Below are positions 24,291 to 32,665 of a DNA stretch of 64,000 nucleotides, piece after piece; position 1 is the first letter of the stretch, and each line of letters starts with the position of its first letter. The stretch is from contig NZ_SCML01000021.1 of the NCBI RefSeq assembly GCF_005503365.1, forward strand, positions 36,503 through 100,502, read 5' to 3'. The stretch comes from Hydrogenophaga sp. 2FB. Lineage in GTDB: Bacteria > Pseudomonadota > Gammaproteobacteria > Burkholderiales > Burkholderiaceae_C. The position numbers and the translations under genes were made by a program. The notes beneath the pieces were generated by a model. The model searched no databases. It was not told where the DNA came from and saw only the letters and a program-made list of their open reading frames with translations.

Positions 24291-25250
24291 TTAGTTGACG
24301 GAGATCCGGGTCTTCGTGATCAGCTCGCCAAAGGTCTTGTGGTCGCGCTGCAGCACCGTGCCGAGTTCGGCGGGCGTGGTGGTCACGCTTTCGAAACCCA
24401 TGGCCTGCACGCGCTCGATGGACTCGGGCTTCTTCAGGCTCTTGTTGATCTCGGCGTTGAGGCGGTTCACCACAGCGGCCGGCGTGCCGGCCGGCGCGAA
24501 CACGCCGTGCCAGCCGCTGACCTTCTCCAGCTCGGGCAGGCCGAGTTCGCGGAAGGTGGGCACGTCGGGCAGGGCGGCGGCGCGCTTGGGGCCGATCACG
24601 GCCAGGGCCTTGAGCTTGCCGCCCTTCACGTGGATGGCGCTGCCGGAGTCGAAGGTGAAGTCGACCACGCCGGCCAGCAGGTCCTGGATCGACGGCGCCA
24701 GGCCCTTGTAGGGCACGTGGGTGGCGGTGGTGTTCGTTTCCAGGTTGAGCAAGGCGCCCGCGACGTGCGGGAACGAGCCGTTGCCGGTGGAGGAGTAGTT
24801 CAGCTTGCCGGGCGATGCCTTCATGGCGGCCACGAGGCCCTTGACGTCGCTCACGCCCAGCTTGGGGTGGGCCAGCAAGGCCATGTTGAGGCCGGCCGTC
24901 ATGGCCACGGGCGTGTAGTCCTTGATCGGATCGAACGGCACCTTGTCCATCACGTAGGGGCCGAGCGTGAGTGTGCTCGACGCCAGCATCAGCAGTGTGT
25001 GGCCATCGGCCGGCGAGCGGCGCACGAAGTCGGCTGCGATGTTGCCGTTGGCGCCGGCGCGGTTGTCGATCACCACGGGCTGGCCGAGGGCTTCGCCCAT
25101 GTCCTTGGCGACCATGCGGGCGATCGCGTCGATGGTGCCGCCAGCGGGCACCGAGACCACGATGGTGATGGGCTTGTTGGGGAAGGCTTGGGCCAGTGCG
25201 CCGGTGGCGCAAGCGGACAGGGCGAGAGCGGGGATCAGTTGGCGAATCAC
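24291..25250 (-). CDS. Bug/TctC-family periplasmic solute-binding protein
   Basis: A 319-residue tripartite-tricarboxylate-receptor protein of the type greatly expanded in Burkholderiales. It has a signal peptide (about 1-20, ATGALA before QAFPNKP), the signature FPNKPITIVVSVPAGGTIDAIAR, the carboxylate-binding loop region VVIDNRAGANGNIAAD, and PDGHTLL-like text (PADGHTLLML). No tctA/tctB membrane genes are nearby, which is common for orphan Bug receptors. It is divergent from a LysR gene with an operator between them. Confidence 0.93.
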   Translation of the reverse strand: MIRQLIPALALSACATGALAQAFPNKPITIVVSVPAGGTIDAIARMVAKDMGEALGQPVVIDNRAGANGNIAADFVRRSPADGHTLLMLASSTLTLGPYVMDKVPFDPIKDYTPVAMTAGLNMALLAHPKLGVSDVKGLVAAMKASPGKLNYSSTGNGSFPHVAGALLNLETNTTATHVPYKGLAPSIQDLLAGVVDFTFDSGSAIHVKGGKLKALAVIGPKRAAALPDVPTFRELGLPELEKVSGWHGVFAPAGTPAAVVNRLNAEINKSLKKPESIERVQAMGFESVTTTPAELGTVLQRDHKTFGELITKTRISVN

Positions 25251-25327
25251 GGGGAACTTTCTCGGTGAATGGGCGGATGGGATGGGGGAAATTCTAGGCA
25301 GCCGACCGCGCCGGATGGCGCTTTCTT

Positions 25328-25344
25328 GTTAACCTGTGGTTAAC
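25328..25344. promoter_or_regulatory. LysR operator between bug and lysR
   Basis: GTTAACC (25328-25334), three bases, then GGTTAAC (25338-25344) form a perfect 7-bp-arm inverted repeat in the 112-base gap between divergent starts. It is 18 bases upstream of the lysR ATG at 25363. A GTG at 25336 could be read as an earlier lysR start, but it falls inside this palindrome, which argues for the ATG. The likely role is autoregulation and control of the Bug gene. Confidence 0.6.
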
Positions 25345-25362
25345 GAAACAAGCCCAGTTCCC

Positions 25363-26331
25363 ATGCCCGATCCCTCGCTTCTCAACGGCCGCCATTTCCA
25401 GATCTTCACCGCCGTCCTGCGCAGCCGCGGACTGGCCGAAGCGGCGCTCAAACTGGGCATTTCCAAGGCCGCCGTGAGCAAGACGCTGAGCCTGATGGAG
25501 CGCGAGACCGGCGTGGCGTTGTTCGTGCGCGAGCACGGGCGGCTGGAGCCCACGGCCGCGGCGCGGCGGCTGTTGCCGCGCGCCGAACAGGCGGCCAACC
25601 ACCTCGCGTGGGCGCTGGAAGAGGCCACCGCGCTCGGGCAGGCGTCCACCCGCACCGTGACGGTGGCGGCGCACGCGCCGCCCTTGATGGCTTTGCTGCC
25701 CAAGGCGATCCAGCGTTTTCAGGTGTCGCACCCGCAGGTCAACGTGCGCGTGCAGGTGGTGGGGCCGCCGGAGGTGCTCAAGCAGGTGGCGCACCACGAG
25801 GTGGACCTGGGCGTGACCAATCCGCCCGCGCCCAACACCATCAGCTACGTGCAGATGTGCGAGCGGCGCACGATTTCCGAAGACCTGATGGTGGCGGTGA
25901 TGCACCGGCGCCACCCGCTGGTGGCCAGGAGCGTGGTGCGCCCGGAGGACCTGGTGGGCCTGGACGTGATTGCACTGCCCGAGGAGTCGCCGACCTCGCT
26001 GCTGCTGCGCGCGACCATGCAGGAAGCGGGTGTGCAGGCGGGCAAGGGCATCATGGCCAGCACGTCCATGGGCGTGTGCGCGCTGGTGCAGCAGAACGTG
26101 GGCATCGGGTTGATCAACCCGATGCTGTTGTCCACGGGCATTTTTCCGGACATCGTGGCGCGGCCGTTCCGGCCCCGCATCGAACTCTGGACCGAGATCT
26201 ACCACTCGGCCATCCGGCCGCTGAGCGACGAGGCGCAGGTGCTGGCCACCTACATCGAGGAGGTGGCCCTGGCGTTGCCGGGCGCGGGCACGCTGGGGAA
26301 AAGCCGCGCGCGCTCGCGCGCAGCGAAGTGA
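25363..26331 (+). CDS. LysR-family transcriptional regulator
   Basis: A 322-residue LysR-type regulator: HTH in residues 5-65 (FQIFTAVLRSRGLAEAALKL, SKAAVSKTLSLME) and a periplasmic-binding-like effector domain (VTVAAHAPPLMALLPKAIQRF, GVCALVQQNVGIGLINPM). It is divergent from the Bug receptor and probably senses the acid that the receptor binds. The ATG was preferred over the upstream GTG for the reason given under the operator. The stop codon directly abuts the stop of the convergent EamA transporter gene. Confidence 0.9.
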   Translation: MPDPSLLNGRHFQIFTAVLRSRGLAEAALKLGISKAAVSKTLSLMERETGVALFVREHGRLEPTAAARRLLPRAEQAANHLAWALEEATALGQASTRTVTVAAHAPPLMALLPKAIQRFQVSHPQVNVRVQVVGPPEVLKQVAHHEVDLGVTNPPAPNTISYVQMCERRTISEDLMVAVMHRRHPLVARSVVRPEDLVGLDVIALPEESPTSLLLRATMQEAGVQAGKGIMASTSMGVCALVQQNVGIGLINPMLLSTGIFPDIVARPFRPRIELWTEIYHSAIRPLSDEAQVLATYIEEVALALPGAGTLGKSRARSRAAK

Positions 26332-27246
26332 TCAGTTGGCGCGAGGCTCCAGCCAGCGCACCTTCAACAGCCCGGTCGACAAGGCCGTGCCGCAGACGAT
26401 CACCACACCGCAGCCGATCATCCAGGGCGTGATCACCTCGCCGAGCAAGACCGCGCCGTAGCACAGCGCGAACACCGGCACCAGGAAGGTCACGGTGAGC
26501 GCGCGGCTCGGGCCGGCTTTCTCGATGATGTGGAAGAACAGGATGTACGCGATGGACGTGCACAGCAGGCCCACCGCCGCGAGCGCGCCCCAGGCCGTGG
26601 GGCTGATCGGCTGGCTGGGCCAGAGCCAGAGGGTGGGAATGGCCAGGCCGAGCGCCGCGCCGATCTGGCTGCCGGTCGCGGTGGCCAGCGGGTGCACGCC
26701 GGTGAGGTACTTTTTGGTGAAGCTCGCGGCCAGGCCGTAGCTCAGCGTGGCCAGCAGGCAGGCGCCCATGGCCAGCAAGGTGGTGGTGCTGTCGCCTTGC
26801 GAGGCCAGGCCGCTGGCGCTGAAGCCGGACTTGCCCACCACCAGCAGCGTGACACCAGCGAAGCCGATGGCCAGGCCGAGCATGCGCGAGCTGGTGGGGC
26901 GGTCCTTGAGCCAGAGCCAGGCCACCAGCGCGCCCGAGAGCGGCACCGTGGCGTTGAGGATGGAGCTCAGGCCCGTGGTGATGTGCAGTACCGCGAACGC
27001 GTACAAGGCGAACGGCAGGCCCGAGTTGAACAAGCCCATGAAGAGGATGCCTTTGGCGTGCGCGCGGAAGTCCGCCCACACGCCCTTGACCAGAAACACC
27101 GGCAGCAGAAACAGGGCGGCCAGGGTGACTCGCATGCCCGCCGTGGGCAAGGCCCCGAGCTCGGCCGCCCCCAGCCGGGTGAACAGGAACGACGCGCCCC
27201 ACAGGGCGGCCAGCAACAGGAATTCCAGGGAGAGGATCGGGCTCAT
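26332..27246 (-). CDS. EamA/DMT-superfamily transporter
   Basis: A 304-residue ten-helix drug/metabolite transporter made of two EamA repeats (about 5-140 and 155-295), with motifs LLAALWGASFLFTRLG, MRVTLAALFLLP and FLVPVFALCYGAVLLGEV. Such proteins export metabolites or amino acids; the substrate cannot be predicted. The start giving MSPILSLEF was chosen over an upstream ATG at 27291, because the latter adds a charged, non-membrane leader. The gene is convergent with lysR. Confidence 0.9.
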   Translation of the reverse strand: MSPILSLEFLLLAALWGASFLFTRLGAAELGALPTAGMRVTLAALFLLPVFLVKGVWADFRAHAKGILFMGLFNSGLPFALYAFAVLHITTGLSSILNATVPLSGALVAWLWLKDRPTSSRMLGLAIGFAGVTLLVVGKSGFSASGLASQGDSTTTLLAMGACLLATLSYGLAASFTKKYLTGVHPLATATGSQIGAALGLAIPTLWLWPSQPISPTAWGALAAVGLLCTSIAYILFFHIIEKAGPSRALTVTFLVPVFALCYGAVLLGEVITPWMIGCGVVIVCGTALSTGLLKVRWLEPRAN

Positions 27247-27333
27247 GGCGTCAAATTGTGCACCTTGCCTCAAGGCACGCTGGCGTGCCATTGATGCCGG
27301 ATGGGGTGTTCATTGATGAGGGCGGCGACTCAA

Positions 27334-27831
27334 TCAGAGGCTTGCGCCCTCGAGTGTCAGCAACGCGGTCTTGCGGTCCAGCCCGCCCGCGTAGCCGGTG
27401 AGCGAACCATCGGCGCCGAGCACGCGGTGGCAGGGCACGACGATGCTCACCGGGTTGCGGCCCACGGCCGCGCCCAGCGCGCGCACCGCGGCGGGTTTGC
27501 CGATGGCCGCGCTCAGGTGGCCGTAGCTGGTGGTGGCACCCGGAGCGATGCCCAGCAGGGCCTGCCACACCTGTTGCTGGAACGGCGTGCCGGCTTGCAG
27601 GTCGAGCGGCAGTTCGAACCGCGTGCGCGTGCCGGCGAAGTACCCGGCGAGTTGCTCGATGGCCTGGCGCAGCACCGGGTGCGCGGGGTCGCGCTGCCAG
27701 GCCGAGGTATCGGGCCCGTGGCGTTGTCCGTCGAACCACACGCCGCTCAGGCCGCGCGAGGTGGCCGCGAGGATCATGTCGCCCAGCGGGCTCTTCCAGG
27801 TGGTGAAGACGGTGAGGGGATCGTGTTTCAT
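27334..27831 (-). CDS. ogt: O6-methylguanine-DNA methyltransferase (Ogt type)
   Basis: A 165-residue suicide DNA-repair protein. The active-site motif VVPCHRV places the acceptor Cys at 134. AVRALG (Arg118) is the arginine finger that flips the damaged base, and TPFQQQVWQALLGI starts the DNA-binding domain. It removes methyl groups from O6-methylguanine or O4-methylthymine directly. The ATG overlaps the stop of the preceding Ada-AlkA gene (ATGA), giving a two-gene alkylation-repair operon. Confidence 0.95.
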   Translation of the reverse strand: MKHDPLTVFTTWKSPLGDMILAATSRGLSGVWFDGQRHGPDTSAWQRDPAHPVLRQAIEQLAGYFAGTRTRFELPLDLQAGTPFQQQVWQALLGIAPGATTSYGHLSAAIGKPAAVRALGAAVGRNPVSIVVPCHRVLGADGSLTGYAGGLDRKTALLTLEGASL

Positions 27832-29345
27832 AGGTCAACTCCAGGTGATGCAACTTGACCCGCTGCCCATGCGCGGATCACGGCGTAGCTGCGCCAGGGC
27901 TTCCACGCCAATGAGGCGGCCTCGGCTTCGCGAGCGGGGTGTTTGAGATCGCGCACGCCGAGCGCGTTGTGCAGCGCCACGTCGCCGGCGGGGAACGCGT
28001 CGGGCCAGCGCAGCGCGCGCATGGCGATGTATTGCGCGGTCCAGTCGCCGATGCCGGGCAGGGCTTTCAAGGCGGTGATCGTGGCCGGCACATCGGCGCT
28101 GCCGTTGAGGACCAGGCCTTGCTCGGCCACGCCACGCGCCAGCGCCACGATGGCGGCCTGGCGTTGTTTGACGATGCCCAACTGGCCCAGCGCGTCGCCC
28201 TCGGCCTGCGCCAGCACGGCGGGCGTGGGGAACAGGCGCGTGAGCTGCGCAAAAGGCGTGTCGATCGGCTCGCCAAACTTGTTCACCAGGCGCTGTGCCA
28301 GGGTACGCGCGGCGGCCACGGTGATCTGTTGGCCCAGCACCGCGCGCACCGCAAGCTCGAAGCCGTCGAGCGCGCCCGGCACGCGCAGACCATCGCCGCT
28401 GGGGAAGGGGCTGTGCAGCACGGCGTTGATGGCGGTGGGGTCGGCGTCCAGATCGAACGCGGCGCGCACGCGGTGGATCACGGGCGGCAGCAGCTCGCGC
28501 AGCGAATCGCTCACTCGCAGCACGAGCTGGTGGCGCGTCTCGTCGAACTCGGCGAGCAACCAGCCCGTGTGGCTCTTGCCACCGAGGTCCATGCGCAGGG
28601 TCTGGCCCAGGCGCGGCTGCTCGTCGAGAAAAGCCACGCCTTCGATCATGCGTTGTCGGAAGAAAGCAAGGGTCGCAGCCACGTCGTAAGGTGGCCTGTA
28701 GCCCAGGCGCACGGTCGTGCCCTGGTCGGTGTGGCCGCGGGCGGTTTCGCGCCGCAACTGGGTCGGGTTCAGGCGGTAGTGTTCGACGAAGGCGGCATTG
28801 AAGCGGCGCACGCTGGCAAAGCCACTGGCCAGGGCGATCTGCGTGACGGGCATGTCGGTGTCGGCCAGCAGCTGTTTGGCCGTGAGCAGTTTTCGCGTCA
28901 GCAGATACTGCAGCGGTGAGACGCCCAGCCGGTCTTCGAACACGCGCCGCAGGTGGCGGTCGCTCACGCCCAGGCGGGCCGCGAGCCGCTCGCTCATCGT
29001 GCCGGCGTCGTCGTCCAGCCAGTGCTGCGGGTCGTCCAGCCACAGCGTGGCCTGTTGCACCAGGATGGTCGAGGCGTCTTCCAGCGACCAGTGCCGCTCC
29101 AGCGGTGCCAGCTCGGGCCGGCAGCGCAGGCAGGGGCGAAAGCCCGCGTGCTCGGCCTGGGCCGCGTGCTCGAAGAAGCGGCAGTTCTCGCGCCGCGGCG
29201 TGCGCACGCGGCAGACCGGGCGGCAGTAGATGCCGGTGGAGGTGACGGCGGTGAAGAAGCGCCCGTCAAAGCGCGCATCGTGCGAGCACAGCGCGCGGTA
29301 GCAGGCGTCGTCGTCAATGCGGGGGATCGGGTTCATGGCTGTCAT
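27828..29345 (-). CDS. Ada-AlkA fusion: Ada-type sensor and AraC HTH joined to 3-methyladenine glycosylase
   Basis: A 505-residue multi-domain repair/regulatory protein. Residues 1-80 are an Ada zinc domain with all four Cys (41, 45, 72, 75; TGIYCRPVCR and FRPCLRCRPE), of which Cys41 corresponds to the methylphosphotriester acceptor. Residues about 85-195 form an AraC-type double HTH. Residues about 205-315 are the AlkA N-terminal domain and 320-495 the HhH-GPD glycosylase (LPGIGDWTAQYIAMRALRWP) with catalytic Asp455. It should sense methylated DNA, activate genes and excise alkylated bases. The ATG at 29345 has AAGG seven bases upstream; 29336 is the alternative. Confidence 0.93.
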   Translation of the reverse strand: MTAMNPIPRIDDDACYRALCSHDARFDGRFFTAVTSTGIYCRPVCRVRTPRRENCRFFEHAAQAEHAGFRPCLRCRPELAPLERHWSLEDASTILVQQATLWLDDPQHWLDDDAGTMSERLAARLGVSDRHLRRVFEDRLGVSPLQYLLTRKLLTAKQLLADTDMPVTQIALASGFASVRRFNAAFVEHYRLNPTQLRRETARGHTDQGTTVRLGYRPPYDVAATLAFFRQRMIEGVAFLDEQPRLGQTLRMDLGGKSHTGWLLAEFDETRHQLVLRVSDSLRELLPPVIHRVRAAFDLDADPTAINAVLHSPFPSGDGLRVPGALDGFELAVRAVLGQQITVAAARTLAQRLVNKFGEPIDTPFAQLTRLFPTPAVLAQAEGDALGQLGIVKQRQAAIVALARGVAEQGLVLNGSADVPATITALKALPGIGDWTAQYIAMRALRWPDAFPAGDVALHNALGVRDLKHPAREAEAASLAWKPWRSYAVIRAWAAGQVASPGVDL

Positions 29346-29394
29346 GGTAGGCCTTGTGCACGGGTCTGACTGGCCGTTTTCGGACATGAACATC

Positions 29395-29422
29395 CTGATA
29401 CGTCCATACCCCCTCCTACAAT
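29395..29422 (+). promoter_or_regulatory. probable sigma70 promoter for the phosphomannomutase operon
   Basis: CTGATA (29395-29400) and TACAAT (29417-29422), separated by 16 bases, match the -35/-10 consensus at four and five of six positions. The start codon is 30 bases beyond the -10. It faces the LPS/glycan genes and is divergent from the Ada-AlkA gene. Confidence 0.5.
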
Positions 29423-29451
29423 GCCTTTTTTGCCCGTCCAGAGGAATCCTC

Positions 29452-30834
29452 ATGCAAGTTGCCGCGTCCATCTTCAAGGCCTACGACATCCGGGGCGTCA
29501 CGCCCACCGATCTCAACGAAGACGTGGCCGAGGCCTTGGGGTTGGCGTTTGGCACCCGGGCCTTGACGCTGGGCGAGAAGACCGTGGCCGTGGGGCGCGA
29601 TGGCCGCCTGAGCGGGCCGGGGCTGTCGGCGGCCTTGATCCGTGGCCTGGTGGCCGCGGGCGTCGACGTGATCGACATCGGCCTGGCCACCACGCCCATG
29701 CTGTATTTCGCGGCCGCCACGCTGTGCCACAGCGGCATCCAGGTGACCGGCAGCCACAACCCGCGCGACTACAACGGCTTCAAGATGGTGCTGGCCGGCC
29801 GCGCGATTTATGGCGACGACATCCAGGCGCTGCGCAAGACCATGGAATCTGAATCGCATGTGCGCGCCGACGGCGGACGCGTGCGGCTCATCAACGTGTC
29901 GGCGGCGTACAAGGACCGCATCGTCTCGGACGTGAAACTCTCGCGCCCGATGAAGCTGGTGGTGGATTGCGGCAACGGCGTGGCCGGCGCATCGGCCCCG
30001 GCGATCTTCCGCGCGCTGGGCTGCGAGGTGATCGAGCTCTTCAGCGAAGTCGATGGCAACTTCCCCAACCACCACCCCGACCCCAGCAAACCCGAAAACC
30101 TGCAGGACGTGATCCGCACATTGCGCGAGACCGATGCCGAACTCGGCCTGGCGTTCGATGGCGATGGCGATCGCCTGGGCATCGTCACCAAAGATGGCGA
30201 GACCATCTACCCCGACCGCCAGATGATCCTGTTCGCGCAAGACGTGCTCTCGCGCGTGCCCGGCGGCGACATCGTCTTTGACGTGAAATGTTCGCAGCGC
30301 CTGGCGCCGGCGATCGAAGCAGCGGGCGGCGTGGCGCACATCTACAAGACCGGCCACTCGCTGATCAAGGCGCGCATGAAGGAACTCGACAGCCCGCTCG
30401 GTGGCGAGATGAGCGGCCACATCTTCTTCAAGGAACGCTGGTTCGGCTTCGACGACGGCACCTACGCCGGCGCGCGCCTGCTGGAAATTCTGAGCCGCAG
30501 CCCGGATGCCAGCGCCGTGCTCAACGCATTGCCCACCAGTTTCAGCACGCCCGAACTCAACGTGGCCTGTGCCGAAGGCGAGCCGCACGCGGCGGTCGAG
30601 AAGCTGGTGGCACTGGCGAAGTTCGACGCGCCCGCCAAGGTGTCCACCATCGACGGCGTGCGCGTGGACTGGCCCGACGGCTTCGGCCTCATCCGTGCCT
30701 CCAATACCACACCGGTGCTGGTGCTGCGCTTCGAAGGCCAGACCCAGGACGCGCTGCACCGCATCGAAGCGGCGATGCTGGCCTTGCTCAAACAGGTCAA
30801 GCCCGACGCGGTCTTCGGCGCGAGCGCGCATTGA
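29452..30834 (+). CDS. phosphomannomutase/phosphoglucomutase (AlgC/ManB type)
   Basis: A 460-residue alpha-D-phosphohexomutase of normal length. The four domains are recognisable: phosphoserine loop TGSHNPRDYNG with Ser101; Mg-binding DGDGDR (Asp236, 238, 240); sugar-binding GEMSGH; and the phosphate-contact region RASNTTP. It interconverts hexose 1- and 6-phosphates, supplying GDP-mannose, UDP-glucose or dTDP-sugar precursors for the surface-polysaccharide genes downstream. GAGGA upstream of the ATG is a good RBS. The stop overlaps a TTG used by the next gene. Confidence 0.93.
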   Translation: MQVAASIFKAYDIRGVTPTDLNEDVAEALGLAFGTRALTLGEKTVAVGRDGRLSGPGLSAALIRGLVAAGVDVIDIGLATTPMLYFAAATLCHSGIQVTGSHNPRDYNGFKMVLAGRAIYGDDIQALRKTMESESHVRADGGRVRLINVSAAYKDRIVSDVKLSRPMKLVVDCGNGVAGASAPAIFRALGCEVIELFSEVDGNFPNHHPDPSKPENLQDVIRTLRETDAELGLAFDGDGDRLGIVTKDGETIYPDRQMILFAQDVLSRVPGGDIVFDVKCSQRLAPAIEAAGGVAHIYKTGHSLIKARMKELDSPLGGEMSGHIFFKERWFGFDDGTYAGARLLEILSRSPDASAVLNALPTSFSTPELNVACAEGEPHAAVEKLVALAKFDAPAKVSTIDGVRVDWPDGFGLIRASNTTPVLVLRFEGQTQDALHRIEAAMLALLKQVKPDAVFGASAH

Positions 30835-31706
30835 ACACGTCGAACGACACCGACCTGGTGAACCAGGTCACGGTGATCCTGGTCACCTACCACAGCGCTC
30901 ATTGCCTGGACGCGCTCGACGCGCTGCTGGCGCACTGCCCGCACGTGGTGATTTCCGACAACGGCAGCGGCGACGACACGCCCGCTTTGGCGCGCGCGCG
31001 CTGGCCGCAGGCGACCGTGCTGGAGCATGGCCGCAACCTGGGCTTTGGTGCCGCGAACAACCGCGCGATCGCCGCGACCCGCACGCCGTTGGCGCTGCTG
31101 GTCAATCCCGATTGCGAGGTCACGCCCGAGGGCTTGCGCGAGCTGGTGCGTGTGGCGAATGACATGCCCGAGGCCGCCATCGTCGCGCCGCAACTGGAGG
31201 GCGCCCCGGGCAAGCCCGATGTGAACTACCGCTGGCCCAGCACGGCGTGGAAGTCGCGCGGGCCTGGTGCGGACGGACCCGCTTGCGTGGGATTCGTGGT
31301 GGGCGCGGCCATGCTGTTTCGCCTGTCGCGTTTCGAGGGCGTGGGCTTCTTCGACGAGCGCTTCTTCCTGTACTACGAAGACGACGATCTCTGCCTGAGG
31401 CTGTTTCAGAACCACCGGCCCATCGTCGTGTGGCCGGGCGTGGCGGCGGTGCACCGCGCGCGCGGTTCGGTCAAAGGCAAGACGCCGTGGAAGAGCGAGT
31501 ACCTGCGCGGTTACCACCACGCGCAGTCCAAACTGATCTACACCGCCAAGCACCGCTCGCACGCGCAGGCGCGGAGCCAGCGCTGGTCGGTGTTGCTGGG
31601 GACCACCGTGGCCCTTCCGCTGCGCGCGATCGCGTGGTCGCCGCGCCTGCTCGCGCGCATGGCGGGGCGCTGGATGGGGCTGGTGCGGTGGCGTTTGCGC
31701 GACTGA
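30831..31706 (+). CDS. family 2 glycosyltransferase (rhamnosyltransferase-like), probable TTG start
   Basis: About 291 residues with a GT-A fold of the WbbL-like GT2 group: VTVILVTYHSAHCLDALDAL, ISDNGSGDDT, LLVNPDCEV (DxD-type metal site) and FFDERFFLYYEDDDLCLR with the catalytic acid. It likely adds a deoxyhexose or hexose to a lipid-linked or LPS acceptor. The first in-frame start is TTG at 30831, overlapping the preceding stop as TTGA; no ATG occurs before the conserved region, so a non-ATG start is required. The basic C-terminal tail may contact the membrane. Confidence 0.8.
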   Translation: MNTSNDTDLVNQVTVILVTYHSAHCLDALDALLAHCPHVVISDNGSGDDTPALARARWPQATVLEHGRNLGFGAANNRAIAATRTPLALLVNPDCEVTPEGLRELVRVANDMPEAAIVAPQLEGAPGKPDVNYRWPSTAWKSRGPGADGPACVGFVVGAAMLFRLSRFEGVGFFDERFFLYYEDDDLCLRLFQNHRPIVVWPGVAAVHRARGSVKGKTPWKSEYLRGYHHAQSKLIYTAKHRSHAQARSQRWSVLLGTTVALPLRAIAWSPRLLARMAGRWMGLVRWRLRD

Positions 31707-31747
31707 ACACGGCGCGCATGCGATTCGAATCGATTCTGACAATACCC

Positions 31748-32647
31748 ATGGCACATCCCTACAAGGTCTACGACTGCTTCACCTTCGACGGCGAGGACTG
31801 CCTGGATCTGCGCCTGCGCACCCATTGGGGCCGCGTCGACCACTTCGTCATCGTCGAAGCAGAGTTGACGTTCGCGGGGACGCCGAAGGCGCTGCAGTTC
31901 GACGCCGCCCGATACGCCTGGGCGAGTTCGAAGATCCGCTACATCACGCTGCAGGCTTCGGAATTCGCGGCCTGCCAGACCGCCTGGGACCGCGAACGCT
32001 TCCAGCGCAACGCCTTGCGCCGTGGCTACGCCGATGCGGCGGAACACGACGTGGTCATCATCGCCGACGTGGACGAAGTCATCCGCCCCGAGAAGATCGG
32101 TGCGGTCGCGCCGGGCAGCGTGCATGTCTTCGAAATGCTGATGCTGTACTTCTACTGCGACTATCTGATGGTGTCGGAGCCGTTCTGGCGCAAGGCGGTG
32201 GCGGTCAATGGCGCTTACGCGCTGGCGCACGAGGCCGAAGACATTCGCAACAGTGCCAGCCTGAGAGCCAGCGCGCACGTGGTCGACGTGCCGGACGCCG
32301 GGTGGCACTTCAGCTACCTCGGTGGCATGGACATGATCGAGCGCAAGCTCGAGCGCTTTTCCCACCAGAACCTCAACAAGCCCCGCTACAAGGACCGCGA
32401 GAACAACCTCGCCCGCATTTACGCCGGCAAGGACATCTACCGCCGGGCCAAGCGCTGGGGGCGCGTGCACATGGGCGACTTTGGCAGCGCCGAGGTGGCG
32501 CAGTGGTTCGCGCAGCGCCCGGAGCTGTTTTCACCGGCGGCGATCAAGCCGGTGGACGACGTGGCGGTCGTATTGGCCGAGCGCAGGCGCAAGGGCAAAG
32601 CGTCCGGCTGGGAAAAACTCCAACTGCGTGTGTGGAACGCGTGGTGA
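31748..32647 (+). CDS. GT17-like glycosyltransferase (N-acetylglucosaminyltransferase family)
   Basis: A 299-residue protein with the family-17 pattern: YDCFTFDGEDCLDLRL near the start, HFVIVEAELTFAG, RNALRRGY, VVIIADVDEVIRP (metal DxD) and WHFSYLGG. In animals, GT17 is the bisecting GlcNAc-transferase; bacterial members are mostly found in surface-glycan loci with unknown acceptors. I placed the start at ATG 31748 because conserved text begins eight residues later; ATG 31718 is possible. It is convergent with the next glycosyltransferase. Confidence 0.78.
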   Translation: MAHPYKVYDCFTFDGEDCLDLRLRTHWGRVDHFVIVEAELTFAGTPKALQFDAARYAWASSKIRYITLQASEFAACQTAWDRERFQRNALRRGYADAAEHDVVIIADVDEVIRPEKIGAVAPGSVHVFEMLMLYFYCDYLMVSEPFWRKAVAVNGAYALAHEAEDIRNSASLRASAHVVDVPDAGWHFSYLGGMDMIERKLERFSHQNLNKPRYKDRENNLARIYAGKDIYRRAKRWGRVHMGDFGSAEVAQWFAQRPELFSPAAIKPVDDVAVVLAERRRKGKASGWEKLQLRVWNAW

Positions 32648-32665
32648 CCCGCGTCACCCGCAGGA

